A stretch of 64,000 nucleotides of DNA from Paraburkholderia sprentiae WSM5005 (GCF_001865575.2 NZ_CP017562.2:62001-126000), one strand, 5' to 3'. Positions 35,768-45,993 are shown, numbered from the stretch's first letter. Made by a program: numbers and translations. The notes: generated by a model not told the origin, from the letters alone.

Positions 35768-36685
35768 GTGAGCAAGGCTATCCAATGGAGCGGGGTGTTT
35801 CCCGCCGTCAGCACCCAGTTCAAGCCGGATTTTTCGCTCGACATCGACGCGACGCACCGCGTGGTCGGCAACCTCGTCAAGGACGGCGTGTCGGGTCTGG
35901 TGGTCTGCGGCACGGTCGGGGAAAACACCTCGCTGAGCACGTCGGAAAAGCTGCAGGTGATCGAGGCCGCGCGCGACGCGGCCGGCGGCAAAGTCCCGGT
36001 CGTCGCGGGCGTCGCCGAGTTCACGACCGAGTTCGCGCGGCAGACGGTGCGTGAAGCGGCGCGTGTCGGGGTCGACGGCGTGATGGTGATGCCGGCGCTC
36101 GTCTATTCGGCGAAGCCGCACGAAACCGCCGCGCATTTCCGCTCGGTCGCAACCAGCACCGACTTGCCGGTGATGATCTACAACAACCCGCCGATCTACA
36201 AGAACGACGTGACGCCGGACGTGCTGATCGCGCTGCAGGACTGCGAGAACATCGTCTGCTTCAAGGATTCGTCGGGCGACACGCGGCGCTTCATCGATTT
36301 GCGCAACGCGGTGGGCGACCGCTTCGTGCTGTTCGCCGGCCTCGACGACGTGGTCGTCGAAAGCATCGCGGTGGGTGCGCAAGGCTGGGTGTCGGGCATG
36401 TCGAACGCGTTCCCGAAGGAAGGCGAGACATTGTTCCGCCTCGCCAAGCAGCAGCGCTTCGATGAAGCGCTGTCGCTGTACCGCTGGTTCATGCCGCTGC
36501 TGCACCTCGACGCGCGCCCCGACCTGGTTCAATGCATCAAGCTGTGCGAAGAACTGCTCGGCCGCGGCAGCGCCGTCACGCGCCCGCCGCGCCTCGCACT
36601 GCAAGACGATACGCTCGCCGAGGTCAAAGGCATCGTCGCAAAGGCGCTCGCCACGCGTCCGACGCTGCCGGACGTCGGTCTCTAA
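35768..36685 (+). CDS. Dihydrodipicolinate synthase family lyase
   Basis: A 305-residue DapA-family (beta/alpha)8 protein. The Schiff-base lysine is K166 in IVCFKDSSGD, the catalytic Tyr is Y138 in MIYNNPP, and GTVGENTSLS replaces the usual GTTGE. Family members cleave or dehydrate keto acids, or deaminate hydroxyproline-derived pyrroline (LhpC). Being beside a deacylase and binding protein points to catabolism, not lysine synthesis. The GTG at 35768 is set by GGAAGGAG; the upstream open frame runs over the palindrome. It overlaps the phospholipase gene by four bases at the 3' ends. Confidence 0.88.
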   Translation: MSKAIQWSGVFPAVSTQFKPDFSLDIDATHRVVGNLVKDGVSGLVVCGTVGENTSLSTSEKLQVIEAARDAAGGKVPVVAGVAEFTTEFARQTVREAARVGVDGVMVMPALVYSAKPHETAAHFRSVATSTDLPVMIYNNPPIYKNDVTPDVLIALQDCENIVCFKDSSGDTRRFIDLRNAVGDRFVLFAGLDDVVVESIAVGAQGWVSGMSNAFPKEGETLFRLAKQQRFDEALSLYRWFMPLLHLDARPDLVQCIKLCEELLGRGSAVTRPPRLALQDDTLAEVKGIVAKALATRPTLPDVGL

Positions 36686-38838
36686 GCAGGGATGGGGCTG
36701 GCCGTCAGCACCGGCGCAACCGCGGCCGGATCGCTGATACTCGGCCGGCCGTTTTCGACGTGACCGGCAAAGCGACGCGAGAAACTTGCGTCGTCGCTGC
36801 TTGTCACCGTCAGGTCGTACCAGTGATGGCTCGACGCAAGCACCCAGCCTTCGTCGATACGCGCATGGGCCGGCACGAGCACCGTGCGCGGGCGCGCGCC
36901 GTACGCGTTGTCGATCACCATTAGACGCGCAATGCCACCGCCGCTGTTGGTGAACTTCAGGAACACGTTGCCGTTCGCGACGTCGTATTGAGCGATCACT
37001 TCCGGCTGCGCCGGCTGGTCGTTGCCATGCCCATTGCGCGTGCTTCGCGTGCTCGCCTGGATGTTGCCCGCGAACTTGCGCACGAAGCCGTTCGGGCCGA
37101 ACACGTCGAACGCGTACACGCCACTGGTCGTGCTCAGATCGAACGTATCGCTGAGCGACTTGCCCGCTTCGACCGTGTAGCGCCACGGACCGTCGGTGCG
37201 GTTCGTCGCGTACACGTAGAAGTGCGCGCCCTGATCGCCCGTGTTGCCGATCGTGATCTCGAACGTGTTGTTGCGCGCGTTGGCCGCGCCGTTCACGTGC
37301 AGTTCGTACGGCAACGCGCGCGCGAAGCGGATGCCGGCTTCCTGCGCGTCGACCGGCGCCGGCGAGGCCGGGACGGTCGGCTTCGGCTGCGTCGCGCACT
37401 GGTTGTCGGCCATGCTCATGTAGTTGCTGGTATCCGGCAGCGGCGGCATCTTCGAATCCGGGGTGCGGAAGTCGAACGCGCTGGTCAGGTCGCCGCACAC
37501 CGCGCGACGCCACGCGGTGATGTTCGGCTCATGCACGCCGAAGCGGGACTCGATGAAACGGATCACCGAGGTGTGATCGAACACCTGCGAACACACGAAG
37601 CCGCCCTTGGTCCACGGCGACACGATCGTCATCGGCACGCGCGGGCCGAGGCCGTACGGATAGCCGTCGGCGGTGTAGCTGCCGCCGCGCTGCGGATTGA
37701 CGACGTTGTGGATCTCGCCGTCGGTCGTCACCGTGGACTTGCCCTGCGCGGCGGTCGTCGGCGGTTGCGGCGGCACGAGGTGATCGAAGAAGCCGTCGTT
37801 CTCGTCGTACATGATGAAGAGCACGGTCTTGCTCCACACCTCGGGGTTCGACGTCAGTGCGTCGAGAATCTGCGACGTGTATTCGGCGCCGTATGCGGGC
37901 GTGTAGCTCGGATGCTCCGAGTACGCGGCCGGCGGGCACAGCCACGACACCTGCGGCAGCCGGTTCGCGAGGACGTCGGCTTTCAGGTCGTCGATCGTGC
38001 GCACGGTTTGCGCGCGCTCGTAGAGCGGCGAACCCGGCTGCGCGTTGATGAAGTTCGTGAAGTTCTGCAGTACGTTGGTGCCGTAGTTGCCGTTCAGCGG
38101 ATCGGCGCCCGAGGTGCCCTGCTGATAGATCTGCCACGAGATGCCGGCCGCCTGCAGACGCTCCGGATACGTGGTCCACGACAGCAGCTGATAGTTCGGC
38201 GGACCGTCGCCGTCGACCCAGTCGTTGTTGTCGAGCAGCGGGCCGCCCATCGTGCCGGTGGGGTCGACCATGCCGGTCATCAGATAGGCGCGGTTCGGGT
38301 GTGTCGGTCCCGGCAGCGAGCAGAAGTACGCATCGCAGATCGTGAACGCGTCGGCGAGTGCATAGTGGAACGGGATGTCGCTACGCAGGTGGTAGCCCAT
38401 CGTCATGTCGGTCTTGTTGGCGGGCCACTGGTCGTAGCGGCCGCCGTCGATCGCGTAGTGGGTCTTGTACCATGTGTGATCGAGATCGCCGACGCACTGC
38501 GCGCTCGTCGTCGCGGTGTTCAGATGGAACGGCAGCACCGGCTTGGTCGGGTCTTCCTTCGACGGCTGATTCCACACCGGCAGACCGCTCGGCAGCGGAA
38601 TCGGAAAGCGGTCGTTGTAGCCGCGCACACCGCGCAGATGGCCGAAGTAGTGGTCGAACGAGCGGTTCTCCTGCATGAACACGACGATGTGCTCGACATC
38701 GCGAATCGTACCCGTGCGCGAAAACGCGGGCACCGCGAGCGCGTTGCGGATTGACTCGGGCAATGCGGTCATCGCGGCGGCGGCGCCCGCCGATGAAGCC
38801 ACGGTCTGCAGGAAACGGCGACGGCTAGTTGATGTCAT
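36682..38838 (-). CDS. Phospholipase C, phosphocholine-specific type, Tat-exported
   Basis: A 718-residue phosphoesterase of the PlcN/PlcH/AcpA family. The Tat signal SRRRFLQTVASSAG is followed by VEHIVVFMQENRSFDHYFG, the family nucleophile/metal motif, then LPGPTHPNRAYLMTG and MYDENDGFFDHL. The C-terminus holds two DUF756 beta domains (FARALPYELHVNGAANA, DVANGNVFLKFTN). It hydrolyses phosphatidylcholine or sphingomyelin outside the cytoplasm, for phosphate supply or host membrane attack. No adjacent PlcR-like accessory gene is present. Its 3' end overlaps the DHDPS-like gene tail to tail. Confidence 0.95.
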   Translation of the reverse strand: MTSTSRRRFLQTVASSAGAAAAMTALPESIRNALAVPAFSRTGTIRDVEHIVVFMQENRSFDHYFGHLRGVRGYNDRFPIPLPSGLPVWNQPSKEDPTKPVLPFHLNTATTSAQCVGDLDHTWYKTHYAIDGGRYDQWPANKTDMTMGYHLRSDIPFHYALADAFTICDAYFCSLPGPTHPNRAYLMTGMVDPTGTMGGPLLDNNDWVDGDGPPNYQLLSWTTYPERLQAAGISWQIYQQGTSGADPLNGNYGTNVLQNFTNFINAQPGSPLYERAQTVRTIDDLKADVLANRLPQVSWLCPPAAYSEHPSYTPAYGAEYTSQILDALTSNPEVWSKTVLFIMYDENDGFFDHLVPPQPPTTAAQGKSTVTTDGEIHNVVNPQRGGSYTADGYPYGLGPRVPMTIVSPWTKGGFVCSQVFDHTSVIRFIESRFGVHEPNITAWRRAVCGDLTSAFDFRTPDSKMPPLPDTSNYMSMADNQCATQPKPTVPASPAPVDAQEAGIRFARALPYELHVNGAANARNNTFEITIGNTGDQGAHFYVYATNRTDGPWRYTVEAGKSLSDTFDLSTTSGVYAFDVFGPNGFVRKFAGNIQASTRSTRNGHGNDQPAQPEVIAQYDVANGNVFLKFTNSGGGIARLMVIDNAYGARPRTVLVPAHARIDEGWVLASSHHWYDLTVTSSDDASFSRRFAGHVENGRPSISDPAAVAPVLTASPIPA

Positions 38839-38938
38839 CGAATATCACCTTCTGCGTAGAGGAAGAATAGCGCGGGTGAACGCGCCGTTGGGGTGGTTCG
38901 TAGTCGGTTACGCGTTGCTCTGGCTGATGCGGTGCGGG

Positions 38939-39259
38939 CTAGTGGTTCGCGCTGTCGCCGGGCGCGTAGCGCATGACCGGCGCGACCTGTTGGCTGTCGG
39001 CCGCGAGATTGGCCTGCATGTTTTGCGTGATCGGGTCCGCGGTGCCGGTAGCGCCACTCGCCGCGTTGTCCGCGAATGGGGCGGAGGCATTCGCAGTGAC
39101 CGTCGGCGCCGTCGCGGGTTGTTGTGCCGCGTCGTTCGGGGCTGGAGCCGTCGTGGAAGCGTTGCTCGCGGAAGGGGAGTCGTCCGCGCCGCAACCGTTC
39201 AACGCTATCGTGGCGAACGCCAGCAATGCGGCGCTCGCGATGCACATGGTTTTTGTCAT
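38939..39259 (-). CDS. Small Ala/Ser/Thr-rich lipoprotein
   Basis: A 106-residue protein with a lipoprotein signal (FATIALNGC lipobox). The mature part is low-complexity, rich in Ala, Ser, Thr, Asn and Pro, and ends APVMRYAPGDSANH. Such sequence suggests a flexible surface or periplasmic protein. It has no recognised family. It lies 100 bp upstream of the phospholipase gene on the same strand. Confidence 0.55.
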   Translation of the reverse strand: MTKTMCIASAALLAFATIALNGCGADDSPSASNASTTAPAPNDAAQQPATAPTVTANASAPFADNAASGATGTADPITQNMQANLAADSQQVAPVMRYAPGDSANH

Positions 39260-39434
39260 GCCCGCCTCGGGTTCGATGGAAGCGGGTGCAGTCTCCATTC
39301 CTTTCAAGAAATAATTGTGAAACGTTTGCGCGCGGCATAAATTTCGATCGATCGTCAGTTGATCGAAAGAAAACTGGAAGTATCGGGAAGGTCAATGTTC
39401 GTGGCGATGCCATCTGCGCTATGTTTGCTGCTTC

Positions 39435-41429
39435 ATGTTCGCGAACGAGCACGATTCAATGACTCTCATCGAATCACCTATCGACATCTCGCAACTCGAA
39501 GACGAATGGCTCGAAGCCGACGCCTTCGGCGGCTTTGCTTCGGGCACGGTCGGCATGCTGCGCACGCGTCGCTATCACGCGCTGTTGCTCGCCGCGACGC
39601 GCGCGCCGGGCGGGCGCATGGTGCTCGTCAACGGCATCGAGGCGTGGGTCGAGGCGGGCGGTCAGCGCTTGCCGTTGAGCATGCAACGCTATGGGCCTGA
39701 CCTGATCTATCCCGATCTGCGCGGAAGCCTTGCCAGTTTCGATACCGCGCCGTGGCCGACATGGCGCGTTCAACTCGCCGCGCATGCGGCGGTGATCGCC
39801 GACGTATTCGTCAGCAAGCCGACCTGCGAAACCGTGTTGCGCTGGCGGCTCGAAGGCGGTCAACTCGATGCGCCAGTGCTGAAGGTCAGACCGCTGCTGT
39901 CGGGCCGCGATTATCATGCGCTGCATCACGAGAATCCGGCTTTCAACTTCGGCGCGCAGGTCAGCGCCGATCAATCGTGCGCGAGCTGGCAACCGTATGA
40001 CGGACTGCCGGTCGTGCGGGCGGCGACGAACGGCGCCTATACGCATGCGCCCGACTGGTATCGCAACTTCTGTTACGTGCGCGAACAGGAGCGTGGCCTC
40101 GATTGCAGCGAAGACCTGGCGACGCCCGGCGTGTTCAGCTTCGATCTCGCCGCTGGCGAAGCGGTGATGATTCTGAGCGCGTCGAGCACCGCAGCAACGG
40201 TAAGCACCAGCGAAAAAACGCAAACCGCTGCTCGCGCAAGCTACCTCGCCAACGCCGAGCAACAACGCCGCGCCGCGCTCGGCTCGCGCCTGCAACGCTC
40301 GGCCGACGCCTACGTGGTCACGCGCAACGAAGGCCGCACGATTCTTGCGGGCTTCCCGTGGTTCACCGACTGGGGCCGCGACACCTTCATCGCGATGCGC
40401 GGCCTGCTGATCGCGTCGAACCGTCTCGACGACGCCGAAGCGATCCTGCTCGAATGGTCGGGCACGCTGTCCGAGGGCATGCTGCCGAACCGTTTCCCCG
40501 ACTACGGCGACGCGCCCGAATACAACTCGGTCGATGCGTCGCTGTGGTTCATCGTCGCCGTTCACGACTATCTGGCGACGCCGCATGCGAGCGCGCCGAC
40601 CCGCGCGCATTTGCAGCAAGCCGCCGAAACGATCCTGACCGGCTACACGAACGGCACGCGCTTCAATATCGGCGCCTGCGCCGACGACGGCCTGCTGCGC
40701 GCCGGCATCCCCGGCGTGCAACTGACGTGGATGGACGCGAAAGTCGGCGACTGGGTCGTCACGCCGCGCATCGGCAAACCGGTCGAAGTGCAGGCGCTAT
40801 GGATCAACGCGCTGCGGATCGCGTCGGCATGGAATCCGCAGTGGCAGCAGGCTGCCGAGCGCGCGACGCTCGCGTTTCATCGACGCTTCGTCGATCCTGC
40901 GACGCAGGTGCTGTTCGATAACGTCGACGTCGATCACGTGCCGGGCACGGTCGACCGCTCGATCCGGCCGAATCAGATCTTCGCGATCGGCGGCCTGCCG
41001 TTTGCACTGCTCGAAGGCGCGGCGGCGCGCGCGGTGGTGAGCCAGGTCGAGGCGCACTTGCTGACGCCGCTCGGCCTGCGCTCGCTCGCGCCATCCGATC
41101 CGGCCTATCGCGGCCACTATGGCGGCGTACCGCTCGAGCGCGACGGCGCCTATCATCAGGGCACCGTGTGGGTGTGGCTGATCGGGCCGTTCGTCGAAGC
41201 GTGGCTGCGCGTCAATGGCGCCAGCGCTGATCATCTCGCGCAGGTGCGGGCGCGTTTTCTCGCCCCGCTGTACGCGCATCTCGACCGCGCTGGCCTCGAC
41301 CACCTCTCCGAGATCGCCGACGGCAACACGCCGTACGCGCCCGCCGGCACGCCGTTTCAGGCGTGGTCGCTCGGCGAATTGCTGCGCGTCGAAAGTCTGC
41401 TTGCCCGGTTTGAGCGCAACGGCGCGTAA
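39435..41429 (+). CDS. Glycogen debranching enzyme (amylo-alpha-1,6-glucosidase)
   Basis: A 664-residue protein with an N-terminal GDE_N domain (EWLEADAFGGFASGTVGM, RTRRYHALLLAA) and a C-terminal (alpha/alpha)6 barrel. The barrel carries FPWFTDWGRDTFIAMRGL and YNSVDASLWFI, signatures of the amylo-alpha-1,6-glucosidase family. It should cleave alpha-1,6 branches of glycogen-like glucans in the cytoplasm, since no signal peptide is present. It opens a rightward four-gene cassette with GH63, zwf and polyphosphate glucokinase genes. The first two genes are 52 bp apart. Confidence 0.93.
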   Translation: MFANEHDSMTLIESPIDISQLEDEWLEADAFGGFASGTVGMLRTRRYHALLLAATRAPGGRMVLVNGIEAWVEAGGQRLPLSMQRYGPDLIYPDLRGSLASFDTAPWPTWRVQLAAHAAVIADVFVSKPTCETVLRWRLEGGQLDAPVLKVRPLLSGRDYHALHHENPAFNFGAQVSADQSCASWQPYDGLPVVRAATNGAYTHAPDWYRNFCYVREQERGLDCSEDLATPGVFSFDLAAGEAVMILSASSTAATVSTSEKTQTAARASYLANAEQQRRAALGSRLQRSADAYVVTRNEGRTILAGFPWFTDWGRDTFIAMRGLLIASNRLDDAEAILLEWSGTLSEGMLPNRFPDYGDAPEYNSVDASLWFIVAVHDYLATPHASAPTRAHLQQAAETILTGYTNGTRFNIGACADDGLLRAGIPGVQLTWMDAKVGDWVVTPRIGKPVEVQALWINALRIASAWNPQWQQAAERATLAFHRRFVDPATQVLFDNVDVDHVPGTVDRSIRPNQIFAIGGLPFALLEGAAARAVVSQVEAHLLTPLGLRSLAPSDPAYRGHYGGVPLERDGAYHQGTVWVWLIGPFVEAWLRVNGASADHLAQVRARFLAPLYAHLDRAGLDHLSEIADGNTPYAPAGTPFQAWSLGELLRVESLLARFERNGA

Positions 41430-41481
41430 AACCGCGCTACGATGTGGGTCCCACCGCCTAGCCTGCTGTAAGGACGTTCCC

Positions 41482-44274
41482 ATGCCACCGCTGCGCGCTG
41501 CCAATCTGTTTGCCACGATCGAAGGTTCCCGGCTGCATTCAGCCGAATGCAGCCACTGGCAGCGCTGGGGGCCATATCTGAGCGAACGCCAGTGGGGCAC
41601 GGTGCGCGAGGATTACAGCCCGAACGGCACCGCCTGGGACTCCTTTCCGCACGACCATGCGCGCAGCCGCGCCTACCGATGGGGCGAAGACGGTATCGCC
41701 GGTTTCGGCGACGACCGGCTTAGCTGGTGTGTGTCGCTCGCGCTATGGAATCGCAAGGATCCGATCATCAAGGAGCGCCTGTTCGGCCTGACGAACGCGC
41801 AAGGCAATCACGGCGAGGACGTGAAGGAGCTGTACTTTTATCTGGACGGCACGCCCACGCATTCCTACATGCGCATGCTGTACAAGTACCCACATTCGGC
41901 CTATCCGTATCAGGACCTGATCGACGAAAACGCGCGCCGCGGCGGCGATATGCCGGAGTACGAAATACTCGATACCGGCGTATTCGACGATCTGCGCTAT
42001 TTCGACGTGCAGGTCGAATACGCCAAGAACACGCCGGACGACATCGTGATGCGCGTGACGATCGAAAATCGCGCGGACGAGGCGGCGTCGCTCGATGTGC
42101 TGCCGCAGATCTGGGCGCGCAACTCGTGGTCGTGGAAGGAGAACAACGACAAGCCGAAGCTCGTCGCGGGCACCGATCATGACGGCGCGGTGCGTCTGCT
42201 TGGCCATCACCATGTGCACGAGCCGATCGTCGTGACCGCGTGGTCGAAGGACGCGCCGCAACTCGCGTGGCTATTCTGCGAGAACGACACGAACGTGAAG
42301 CGGCTGTTCGGCACGGACGGCGCGGGCCCGTTCAAGGACGGCTTCAACGATTACCTCGTGCACGCCGACGCGAACGCGATCCGTCACGACGCGGGCACCA
42401 AGGCCGCCGCGCATGCGGCGCTGGAACTCGGGCCACACGGACGCGCGGTCGTGTATCTGCGCTGGCACCCGCAATCGGCGACCGATGAAGTGCCATTCGA
42501 TGCCGACAGGTTGATCGCGCGCCGCATCGCCGAGGCCGACGAATTCTATGGCGCGTTGCAGCACGAGATCACCGACCCCGATGCCCGCCTCGTGCAACGT
42601 CAGGCGCTCGCCGGCATGCTGTGGTCGAAGCAGTACTACCAGTACGACGTGCAGCGCTGGCTCGACGGCGATCCGCTGCAGCCGAGCCCGCCCGCCGCGC
42701 GCAAGCACGGCCGCAACACCGACTGGCGGCATCTGTGCAACGCGGACATCGTGTCGATGCCGGACAAGTGGGAGTACCCGTGGTACGCGTCGTGGGACCT
42801 CGCGTTTCATGCTGCCGCGTTCGCGCTGATCGATCCGGCGTTCGCCAAGAAGCAGTTGCTGCTGCTCGTGAAGGACCGCTATCAGCATCCGAACGGCCAG
42901 TTGCCCGCTTACGAATGGGCGTTGAGCGACGCGAACCCGCCCGTCCATGCATGGGCCGCGTGGCGCGTGTACGAGATCGATCGCGCGCTGACCGGCAAGG
43001 CGGACCGCGATTTCCTCGAACTGGTGTTTCACAAGCTGCTGCTCAATTTCTCGTGGTGGGTGAACCGCAAGGACGCAGACGGCCACAATATTTTTCAGGG
43101 CGGTTTTCTCGGGCTCGACAACGTTGGCATCTTCGACCGCTCATCGCCGTTGCCGACCGGCGGTCACATCGACCAGGCCGACGGCACTGCATGGATGGCC
43201 GCGTATGCGCTCGACCTGATGCGTATCGCGCTCGAACTCGCCTACGCGAACCACGTGTTCGTCGATATCGGTGTGAAATTTTTCGAGCACTTCCTGTACA
43301 TCGCGGAAGCAGTCAGCTGCGACGACGGTTGCGACACGGGCCTGTGGGACAGTGCTGACGAATTTTTCTACGACAAGCTGCGCCTGCCCGACGGCAGCAG
43401 CTTGCCGATGCGCGTGCGCTCGATCGTCGGACTGATACCGCTGTTCGCCGTGCACGTGCTCGAAGAGCGTCTGCACGGCGGCTTGCCGAGCTTGCGCGAG
43501 CGCCTCGTGTGGTTTCTCGAGCATCGGCCCGATCTCGCCAAGCTCGTGTCGCGCTGGAACGAGCCCGGCAAGGGCAACGCGCTGCTGCTGTCGCTGCTGC
43601 GCGGGCATCGGATGAAGGCGTTGTTGCGGCGCGCGCTCGACGAAAGCGAATTTCTTTCCGATCATGGCGTGCGGGCGTTGTCGCGCTTTCATCGCGATCA
43701 TCCCTTCGTGTTCCAGCACAACGGCAACAGCTTCTGCGTGAAGTACCTGCCGGCCGAATCCGATACCCGCGTGTTCGGCGGCAATTCGAACTGGCGCGGG
43801 CCGGTGTGGATGCCGGTCAACTATCTGCTGATCGAATCGTTGTACGAGTTTCATCGCTATTACGGCGACGATTTTCGCGTCGAGTATCCGACCGGTTCGG
43901 GCCAGAAGTTCTCGTTAAGCGAAATCGCCGACGAACTCGCGCGCCGCGCGACCACGCTGTTTCTGAAAGACAAGAACGGCGAGCGGCCGGTGATGGGCGC
44001 GTATCCGCTGCTGCAGGCCGACCCGCGTTCGCAGGATCTGATCCTGTTCCACGAGTATTTTCATGGCGACAACGGGCGCGGCGTCGGAGCTTCGCATCAG
44101 ACCGGCTGGACCGGGCTCGTCGCGTTGCTGTTGCAGCCGCGCGCGATGGCCGCGGCGGGCAACGTGCCGCTTGCGGGGGAACCGGTGCCGGCGCCGATTC
44201 CGGTGGGGGCGGCTTCCGCTTCCGCACCAGCGAAAGAGCCGGAGCCGTCGCTCGCGGCCACGACGACGAAGTAA
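41482..44274 (+). CDS. GH63-like glucosidase
   Basis: A 930-residue cytoplasmic protein of the bacterial GH63/MGH1-like group. The N-terminal part (WQRWGPYLSERQWGTVREDY, GAWDSFPHDHARSRAYRWGEDG-like) and the C-terminal (alpha/alpha)6 part (YPWYASWDLAFH, SNWRGPVWMPVNYLL) are recognisable. Relatives cleave glucose or mannose from oligosaccharides or glucosylglycerate-type solutes. Its ATG follows GTAAGGA. A low-complexity Pro/Ala tail of about 35 residues ends the protein. Position between debranching enzyme and zwf suggests release of free glucose. Confidence 0.88.
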   Translation: MPPLRAANLFATIEGSRLHSAECSHWQRWGPYLSERQWGTVREDYSPNGTAWDSFPHDHARSRAYRWGEDGIAGFGDDRLSWCVSLALWNRKDPIIKERLFGLTNAQGNHGEDVKELYFYLDGTPTHSYMRMLYKYPHSAYPYQDLIDENARRGGDMPEYEILDTGVFDDLRYFDVQVEYAKNTPDDIVMRVTIENRADEAASLDVLPQIWARNSWSWKENNDKPKLVAGTDHDGAVRLLGHHHVHEPIVVTAWSKDAPQLAWLFCENDTNVKRLFGTDGAGPFKDGFNDYLVHADANAIRHDAGTKAAAHAALELGPHGRAVVYLRWHPQSATDEVPFDADRLIARRIAEADEFYGALQHEITDPDARLVQRQALAGMLWSKQYYQYDVQRWLDGDPLQPSPPAARKHGRNTDWRHLCNADIVSMPDKWEYPWYASWDLAFHAAAFALIDPAFAKKQLLLLVKDRYQHPNGQLPAYEWALSDANPPVHAWAAWRVYEIDRALTGKADRDFLELVFHKLLLNFSWWVNRKDADGHNIFQGGFLGLDNVGIFDRSSPLPTGGHIDQADGTAWMAAYALDLMRIALELAYANHVFVDIGVKFFEHFLYIAEAVSCDDGCDTGLWDSADEFFYDKLRLPDGSSLPMRVRSIVGLIPLFAVHVLEERLHGGLPSLRERLVWFLEHRPDLAKLVSRWNEPGKGNALLLSLLRGHRMKALLRRALDESEFLSDHGVRALSRFHRDHPFVFQHNGNSFCVKYLPAESDTRVFGGNSNWRGPVWMPVNYLLIESLYEFHRYYGDDFRVEYPTGSGQKFSLSEIADELARRATTLFLKDKNGERPVMGAYPLLQADPRSQDLILFHEYFHGDNGRGVGASHQTGWTGLVALLLQPRAMAAAGNVPLAGEPVPAPIPVGAASASAPAKEPEPSLAATTTK

Positions 44275-44373
44275 GCACGCCGAGCGCCGCGATTGAACTG
44301 TGCGGCCGCAGCCGTGGTCTTCCAAGTATCGCCACGTTCGTTCTATCGGCTCACCAAGGTCCAAGTGAATCCC

Positions 44374-45993
44374 ATGTCGACTACACCGAACCCTCCCGTC
44401 TCTTCCGATCAACGCAACGCAACGCCCGGCTTGAGCTGCAAGCTCAGCGCCAACCCCCAGGACGCGCTGTCGTCGCCGGCCGGCAAGAAGCCCGCGCCGC
44501 CGTGCACGCTGGTGATTTTCGGCGCGGGCGGCGATCTGACCAAACGTCTGTTGATGCCGGCGCTGTACAACCTCGCGGTCGATGGTCTGCTCGATGACGG
44601 CATGAGGATCATCGGCGTCAATCATGGCGAGCGGGAAACGCGCGAATGGTGCGACGACCTGCATACGTCGCTGCAGCAGTTCGCCGCCGACAAGGCCAGC
44701 ACCTTCCACGCCGGCAAGCTCGACGACAACGCGTGGAACTGGGTCGCGCAGCGCCTCGAATACATGGCGGGCGAGTTCGAATCCGACGACACGTTCGCGA
44801 AGCTTAAGCAAAAGCTCGATCAGTCGACAGGCGGCAACGCGATCTTTTACCTCGCGGTCGGCGCGCGGTTTTTCAAGCCGATCGCCGATCGGCTGGGCAA
44901 AGCCGGCCTGCTGAAGGAAGGCGACGGCGCGAACGGTGGCTTCCGCCGTCTCGTGATCGAAAAACCGTTCGGCACCGATCTCGCGTCGGCGCGCGATTTG
45001 AACGCGCACATCCTGTCATATGCGCAAGAATCGCAGGTGTACCGCATCGATCATTTTCTCGGCAAGGACACCGTGCAGAGCATTCTCGCGGTGCGCTTCG
45101 CGAATGCGATGTTCGAGCCGGTCTGGCGGCGCGAGTACATCGACTGCGTGCAGATCACGGCGGCGGAAACGATCGGCGTCGAAGGGCGCGGCAGATTCTA
45201 CGAGCAGACCGGCGCGTTTCGCGACATGGTGCCGAACCACCTGTTCCAACTGCTCGGCATCGTGGCGATGGAGCCGCCGAATTCGTTCGACGCCGAAGCC
45301 GTGCGCAACAAGAAGGCTGAGCTGTTCGACGCGATCCAGCCGTTGACGCCCGACGACGTCGTCTTCGGCCAGTACGAAAACGGGCCGGCCGGTGTCGGCT
45401 ACCGCGAGGAGCCCGACGTCGCGCCGGGCAGCACGACGGAAACCTACGCGGCGGCACGCGTATTCGTGGAGAACTGGCGCTGGGCCGGCGTGCCCTTCTA
45501 TCTGCGCACCGGCAAGCGGCTCGCGGTGCGCCGCACCGAGATTTCGGTGCAGCTGAAGCCGGTGCCGTTCCGCCTGTTCCGCGATACGCCGGTCAATGCA
45601 TTGACGCCGAACGTGCTGACCTTGCGCATCGATCCCACGCACGGCTCGAGCTTCGATTTCAACGTGAAGGCGCCGGGGCCGGTGATGCGGGTCGGCGCGG
45701 TGCAGTCGTCGTTCAACTATGACGACTTCTTCGCCGAGAGCGCCAACGTCGGCTACGAGACGCTGCTGTATGACTGCATGCTTGGCGACGCGACGTTGTT
45801 CCAGCGCGCCGACAGCATCGAGACGAGCTGGCGCGCGGTCGACGACGTGCTGCATCCCGGCAGTGGCGGCGCGGTTGCCGTGCGCGGTTATGCGGCCGGC
45901 AGCGATGGCCCGGCCGAAGCCGACGCGCTGCTCGCGCGGGATGGCCACGTGTGGCGGCCGTTGCGGCAGAATACGCCCGGCGGCAAGCCGTAG
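44374..45993 (+). CDS. zwf: Glucose-6-phosphate dehydrogenase
   Basis: A 539-residue enzyme that oxidises glucose 6-phosphate to 6-phosphogluconolactone with NAD(P). GAGGDLTKR (50-58) is the cofactor motif, EKPFG (196-200) is conserved, and RIDHFLGK (224-231) is the active-site signature. The N-terminal extension of about 40 residues is longer than in typical Zwf. The ATG at 44374 is preferred over an in-frame upstream start. No pgl or edd gene follows; polyphosphate glucokinase comes next, about 75 bp downstream. It is probably a paralogue dedicated to this cassette. Confidence 0.93.
   Translation: MSTTPNPPVSSDQRNATPGLSCKLSANPQDALSSPAGKKPAPPCTLVIFGAGGDLTKRLLMPALYNLAVDGLLDDGMRIIGVNHGERETREWCDDLHTSLQQFAADKASTFHAGKLDDNAWNWVAQRLEYMAGEFESDDTFAKLKQKLDQSTGGNAIFYLAVGARFFKPIADRLGKAGLLKEGDGANGGFRRLVIEKPFGTDLASARDLNAHILSYAQESQVYRIDHFLGKDTVQSILAVRFANAMFEPVWRREYIDCVQITAAETIGVEGRGRFYEQTGAFRDMVPNHLFQLLGIVAMEPPNSFDAEAVRNKKAELFDAIQPLTPDDVVFGQYENGPAGVGYREEPDVAPGSTTETYAAARVFVENWRWAGVPFYLRTGKRLAVRRTEISVQLKPVPFRLFRDTPVNALTPNVLTLRIDPTHGSSFDFNVKAPGPVMRVGAVQSSFNYDDFFAESANVGYETLLYDCMLGDATLFQRADSIETSWRAVDDVLHPGSGGAVAVRGYAAGSDGPAEADALLARDGHVWRPLRQNTPGGKP

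Noticed and set aside
36988..38754. Long rightward frame antisense to phospholipase C
   Set aside because: The composition is biased to Arg, Val and His with no motif, while the leftward frame has a Tat signal and all family motifs.
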